From the NCBI RefSeq assembly GCF_003427025.1, contig NZ_QVAI01000001.1, forward strand, positions 682,001 to 746,000: a DNA stretch of 64,000 nucleotides, written 5' to 3'. Origin of the DNA: Jiangella endophytica (lineage in GTDB: Bacteria; Actinomycetota; Actinomycetes; Jiangellales; Jiangellaceae). A program made the translations under genes and the position numbers. Every line of letters begins with the position of its first letter. Position 1 is the stretch's first letter. Below the pieces are notes generated by a model that was not told the DNA's origin, ran no database searches, and saw only the letters and a list, made by a program, of their open reading frames with translations. Of this stretch, positions 60,781 to 64,000 are shown piece after piece.

Positions 60781-60895
60781 ATGGCACCCATTGTCGATCC
60801 TCGACCCCACGAGGAGGGCCGGGTGCGAATCCCGGTGACGCGAGCGCATGGGTGCTGCTCGACCGTCTGTCCCCACGACGACCGGGAGGTTTCGA
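60781..60895 (+). ncRNA. Structured leader of hpf (candidate cis-regulatory RNA)
   Basis: An outer 8-bp stem GCACCCAT (60784-60791) / ATGGGTGC (60848-60855) closes a junction with two inner hairpins: TCCTCG / CGAGGA (60798-60803 with 60810-60815) and CCGGG / CCCGG (60819-60823 with 60831-60835), the latter with the 7-nt loop TGCGAAT. A further 3-bp helix CGC-GA-GCG follows. The ribosome site GGGAGGT (60884-60890) lies 29 nt after the structure. Such a compact junction right after a predicted start site is typical of regulatory leaders. It does not match a family I can name. Confidence 0.45.
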
Positions 60896-61534
60896 GTGGA
60901 TATTGTCATCAAGGGCCGTCACACGACCGTGCCGGAGCGGTTCCGTAACCACGTCGCGGAGAAGCTCTCCAAACTCGACAAGATCGGCCACAAGGTCATC
61001 CGCGTGGACGTCGAGATCACGGCCGAGGCCAACCCTCGACAGACCGACCAATCCGAGCGGGTCGAACTGACCTTGCACTCGAAGGGCCCGGTCATCCGGG
61101 CCGAGGCGGCCGCCGCCGATCGGTACGCCGCGCTCGACCTCGCCACGGACAAGCTGGTCGGACGGCTGCGCAAGGCCGCCGACCGCCGTCGAGTCCACCG
61201 TGGCAGCCGCACGCCGATCTCGGTTGCCGCTGCCACCGCCGGTCTCGACAGCGTCGGTGCCATCCCCGCGCAGGCGACCCCCACCGCCCCCATGGCCAAG
61301 GCCGTCACCGCGGTCGAGGAACCGCCTGACGCCTACGCCGTCCCCGACTCCGGCCCCATGGTGGTCCGTGAGAAGACGCACCGGGCCGAGCCCATGACGC
61401 TCGACCAGGCGCTCTACGAGATGGAGCTCGTCGGCCACGACTTCTACCTGTACGTCGACGCCGACTCCAAGATGCCCAGCGTCGTCTACCGGCGCCGCGG
61501 CTACGACTACGGCGTCATCAGGCTCGACGTCTGA
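60896..61534 (+). CDS. hpf: Ribosome hibernation promoting factor, long form
   Basis: A 212-residue protein from GTG 60896, 5 nt after GGGAGGT. The N-terminal domain (1-105) is the YfiA/HPF fold that sits in the 30S decoding channel: DIVIKGRHTTVPERFRNHVA, KLSKLDKIGHKVIRVDVEIT, AAAADRYAALDLATDKLVGR. A variable linker (Ala/Pro-rich) leads to the C-terminal dimerisation domain (about 155-212): EKTHRAEPMTLDQALYEMEL, GHDFYLYVDADSKMPSVVYR. This is the long form which pairs 70S ribosomes into 100S dimers in stationary phase. A strong hairpin follows the stop. Confidence 0.96.
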   Translation: MDIVIKGRHTTVPERFRNHVAEKLSKLDKIGHKVIRVDVEITAEANPRQTDQSERVELTLHSKGPVIRAEAAAADRYAALDLATDKLVGRLRKAADRRRVHRGSRTPISVAAATAGLDSVGAIPAQATPTAPMAKAVTAVEEPPDAYAVPDSGPMVVREKTHRAEPMTLDQALYEMELVGHDFYLYVDADSKMPSVVYRRRGYDYGVIRLDV

Positions 61535-61547
61535 CCTGTCCGCTCCA

Positions 61548-61582
61548 CATCGGCACGCCCCTCGTCCGGGGGCGTGCCGATG
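61548..61582 (+). terminator. Hairpin terminator after hpf
   Basis: Perfect 14-bp stem CATCGGCACGCCCC / GGGGCGTGCCGATG with a 7-nt loop, 14 bases after the hpf stop. No U-tract. Confidence 0.75.
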
Positions 61583-61634
61583 ATCGTTCCACGGGCCGCC
61601 CGACCCTGTCGGTGCCCGCTGATAGCTTCGCGAG

Positions 61635-62849
61635 ATGGCTCGAGAGAAGCTGACGAACGCGGCGGCCCGGCGGGTGGCGCTCGCGGCCCAGGGGTTCGCC
61701 GACCCCCGGCCGCCGAGCCCCGACCGCCGCGCCATCCGCCGCGTGGTCGACCGCGTCGGCGTGGTGCAGATCGACTCCGTCAACGTGCTGTCGCGCTCGC
61801 ACTACCTGCCGTTCTTCAGCCGGCTCGGCCCCTACCCGCGCGCCGAGCTCGACCGTGCCGCCAACAAGTCGCCGCGCATGCTGTTCGAGTACTGGGCGCA
61901 CGAGGCGTCCATGCTCCCGGTCCGCACCCAGCCCTACCTGCGGGCCCGCATGGCCCGGGCCGACCAGCTCGCCTGGGGCGGCATCCGGCGCCTGGCCAGT
62001 GAGAAGCCCGAGTTCGTGGCCTGGGTGCTCGACGAGGTGAAGCGGCTCGGCCCGGTCACGGCCGGCGAGATCGAGCACGACGCCCCGCGCGAGAAGACGG
62101 ACTGGGGCTGGAACTGGTCCGAGGTCAAGACGGCGCTCGAGTACCTGTTCTGGTCCGGCGAGGTCACGGCGGCCGGCCGCAACGGCTCGTTCGCCCGGCT
62201 CTACGACATCCCCGAACGGGTGCTGCACCGCGACGTCCTCGCGGCGCCCACGCCGACGCCCGAAGAGTCGTTCCGCGAGCTGGTCCGCATCGCCGCCCGC
62301 GCCCACGGCGTCGGGTCCGAGCAGTGCCTGCGCGACTACTTCCGCATCTCCGTCGCCGGCGCCAAGACGGCCATCGCCGAGCTCGTCGACGCCGGTGAGC
62401 TGCTGCCGGTCACCGTCGAGGGCTGGAAACGTCCCGCCTACCTCCACCGCGACGCCCGCGTCCCGCGCCGGGTCGACGCCCGGGCGCTGCTGAGCCCGTT
62501 CGACTCGCTCATCTGGGAACGGGCCCGCACCGAGGCGCTGTTCGGCTTCCGCTACCGGCTGGAGATCTACGTCCCGCCCGACAAACGCGTGCACGGCTAC
62601 TACGTCCTGCCGTTCCTGCTCGGCGACGAACTCGTGGCCCGGGTCGACCTCAAGGCCGACCGGCAGGCAGGCGTGCTGCTGGTGCAGTCGGCGTGGGGAG
62701 AGCCCGGCTCACCGGCCGACACCCCCGACGAACTGGCCGACGAGCTGGTCTCGCTGGCCGGCTGGCTCGGCCTGTCCGGCGTCACGACCACCGGCCGCGG
62801 TGACCTCGCCGCTCCGGTGCAGGACGCGCTCGACCGCGCTGCCGCCTGA
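61635..62849 (+). CDS. YcaQ-like crosslink-repair DNA glycosylase (HTH_42 family)
   Basis: A 404-residue winged-helix protein from ATG 61635. The PF06224 family signature begins with [15 protein letters not shown], and the catalytic QxD motif of YcaQ/AlkZ-type glycosylases is present as [20 protein letters not shown]. Other family blocks are [34 protein letters not shown] and [40 protein letters not shown]. Such enzymes unhook interstrand DNA crosslinks made by natural alkylating agents. Full length. It has no close operon partners. Confidence 0.92.
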   Translation: MAREKLTNAAARRVALAAQGFADPRPPSPDRRAIRRVVDRVGVVQIDSVNVLSRSHYLPFFSRLGPYPRAELDRAANKSPRMLFEYWAHEASMLPVRTQPYLRARMARADQLAWGGIRRLASEKPEFVAWVLDEVKRLGPVTAGEIEHDAPREKTDWGWNWSEVKTALEYLFWSGEVTAAGRNGSFARLYDIPERVLHRDVLAAPTPTPEESFRELVRIAARAHGVGSEQCLRDYFRISVAGAKTAIAELVDAGELLPVTVEGWKRPAYLHRDARVPRRVDARALLSPFDSLIWERARTEALFGFRYRLEIYVPPDKRVHGYYVLPFLLGDELVARVDLKADRQAGVLLVQSAWGEPGSPADTPDELADELVSLAGWLGLSGVTTTGRGDLAAPVQDALDRAAA

Positions 62850-63203
62850 CCCGGACGCGCGTGTCGGCCCAGCTCACCACCAGGCCTTCCGACGCCCCCG
62901 CCTCGCCAGCGGGCATCGTCCCTGTCCGCTTTCACACGGCCGGCCGATCCCAGCCGGATCGAACGCCGTTGCCGGATCCGCCAGGTCAGCCGACCCACGC
63001 CGCGGCGTTCCCGCCCGGGGCCGCGCGCGGGTCGGAACCGCAGGCCGCGGCCGCCGCCCGCAGCCGTGCGGCAGCGGAGCGCCCGGCCGAACCCGGTCGG
63101 ATCTCACGCCTCGCCGGCACAGCAGCCGCCACATCGCGCCGTCGCTGCGTGGCCGGCGCCCTGCCCGAACCCCGCGGCTGCCGTTGACCCGTGGCCCCGC
63201 AGG
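62850..63203. other. Gene-free spacer
   Basis: 354 bases between the glycosylase gene and the 3' end of the acetyltransferase gene. Open frames here are Arg/Pro/Ala-rich without recognisable motifs. I see no promoter, repeat or RNA structure that stands out. Confidence 0.6.
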
Positions 63204-64000
63204 TCAGGGCCGCGGGTCGTCCGAGAGCAGGTCGTACCAGTGCAGGTCGAGCACGACTCCGCCGCGAATGCGCTCGCCCGCCCGCTCCACGCCGAACGGC
63301 CGGAACCCGGCCCGCTCGATGACCTTCCGAGACGCGTCGTTGCCGGTCACGTGCGCGATCACCAGGCGCCGCAGGCCCAGCCCGCCGGCCGACGCGGGTG
63401 CGAACGCGTGCCGCACCATCAGCCCGACCGCCTCCGTCGCCACGCCGTGTCCTCGCGCGTCCGGGTGCACCCAGTACCCGATCTCGGCCCCGCCGTCGTG
63501 CGTCAGCAGCCCCATCAGCGAGAACGCGCCGATCGCCGGGCCACCCTCGGGCAGCGCCGCCGCCCAGTGGATGCCCCGTCCGGCGGCCGCCTCCTCCTCA
63601 CGGTCGCGGATGTAGGCACGCGCGATCTCGCGCGTATACGGCGACGGCAGCCCGCCCAGCCAGTGCTGCGTGACGGGGTCGTTGCAGGCCTCGACGACGG
63701 CGGCGGCGTCGGACTCGGCGAACCGGCGCAGCGCCACCCGCGTACCGGCCAGCGTCGGAACGTCCAGCCACGGCAGCAGCGGGCGCATCGGCTCGCCGGC
63801 CGCCAGCGTCCCCACCCAGGTGTCGCGCCGGATACCGCGCTGGGCGATGCCGCCGCGGACCTTGCCCTCGATGCGGAACCCGCAGGCCCACGCCACCCGC
63901 CGCGACGCCCAGTTGCCGACGACGGCCCGCCAGTGCAGGTGCGTCAGCCCGGGCCCGACGTCGGCGAAGGCGTACTCGGCCACCAGCCGGACCGCCCGCG
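63204..64000 (-). CDS. Double GNAT acetyltransferase, 5' end outside window
   Basis: 265 codons run from the right edge to a stop at 63204; the start lies beyond base 64000. The first 70 residues visible (RLVAEYAFADVGPGLTHLHW, GNWASRRVAWACGFRIEGKV) are the C-terminal half of one RimJ/RimL-type acetyltransferase domain. A second complete domain follows: TLAGTRVALRRFAESDAAAV, CNDPVTQHWLGGLPSPYT, EIGYWVHPDARGHGVATEAV with the acetyl-CoA loop, and NDASRKVIERAGFRPFGVER. So the protein has two tandem GNAT domains. Substrate unknown. Confidence 0.88.
   Translation of the reverse strand, partial: RAVRLVAEYAFADVGPGLTHLHWRAVVGNWASRRVAWACGFRIEGKVRGGIAQRGIRRDTWVGTLAAGEPMRPLLPWLDVPTLAGTRVALRRFAESDAAAVVEACNDPVTQHWLGGLPSPYTREIARAYIRDREEEAAAGRGIHWAAALPEGGPAIGAFSLMGLLTHDGGAEIGYWVHPDARGHGVATEAVGLMVRHAFAPASAGGLGLRRLVIAHVTGNDASRKVIERAGFRPFGVERAGERIRGGVVLDLHWYDLLSDDPRP

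Noticed and set aside
60781-60895. Cobalamin riboswitch or tRNA in the hpf leader
   Set aside because: GGTGCGAATCC resembles part of the cobalamin core and the loop resembles a T-loop, but there is no B12 box, and the T-like arm is not next to the closing stem, so neither assignment fits.

Overview
The window is a chromosomal segment of a high-GC Gram-positive actinomycete. The evidence is uniformly high GC with G/C-ending codons, many GTG starts, leaderless TAGNNT promoters directly in front of start codons, and actinobacterial marker genes: a WhiB-family regulator, FbiA/FbiB for coenzyme F420, MtrA-MtrB-LpqB, DUF3499, DUF5719 and TIGR03089. The order fbiB/fbiA - whiB - glycosyltransferase - DUF5719 - metallopeptidase-like - DUF3499 - manB - Trm112-like - SIS - manA - ahcY - mtrA - mtrB - lpqB - comF - hpf is the one known from Streptomyces and, partly, Mycobacterium. 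I cannot name the genus; a Jiangella- or Nocardioides-like soil actinomycete is only a guess. Layout: (1) Bases 1-23000 are an accessory cell-surface glycan region. It holds a non-hydrolysing UDP-GlcNAc 2-epimerase (wecB), five large glycosyltransferase genes, several of them multi-domain or fused, two membrane O-acyltransferases with extracytoplasmic SGNH domains, an aquaporin, a WXG-motif protein and a large protein with a similar motif, a lipoprotein, a Tat-exported protein, and a broken CgeB-like glycosyltransferase whose two pieces lie on opposite strands. The likely product is a ManNAc-containing, O-acylated wall polymer (inference). (2) Bases 23000-26400 carry a TIGR03089 protein (ending this boundary zone), an AlkA-like DNA glycosylase and the F420 genes fbiA-fbiB. 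(3) Bases 26400-27650 have no gene but hold three strong hairpin elements and G/C-rich simple repeats, ending in a clear promoter for whiB. (4) Bases 27669-41350 form the conserved sugar-nucleotide and one-carbon block: a large membrane glycosyltransferase, DUF5719, manB, Trm112-like, SIS isomerase-like, manA, a CDF transporter and ahcY. manB, Trm112 and SIS are translationally coupled, and together with manA would supply mannose phosphates for wall glycans. (5) Bases 41357-55165 hold the RDD / SpoIIM / DUF58 / MoxR / DUF4350 / DUF4129 membrane-protein cluster. A secreted subtilase and its likely HTH regulator are inserted between RDD and SpoIIM. (6) Bases 55396-61534 hold mtrA-mtrB-lpqB, comF and hpf; hpf has a compact structured leader. 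(7) The right end has a YcaQ-like DNA glycosylase and a truncated double-GNAT acetyltransferase. No tRNA, rRNA, CRISPR array, prophage or insertion sequence was recognised.
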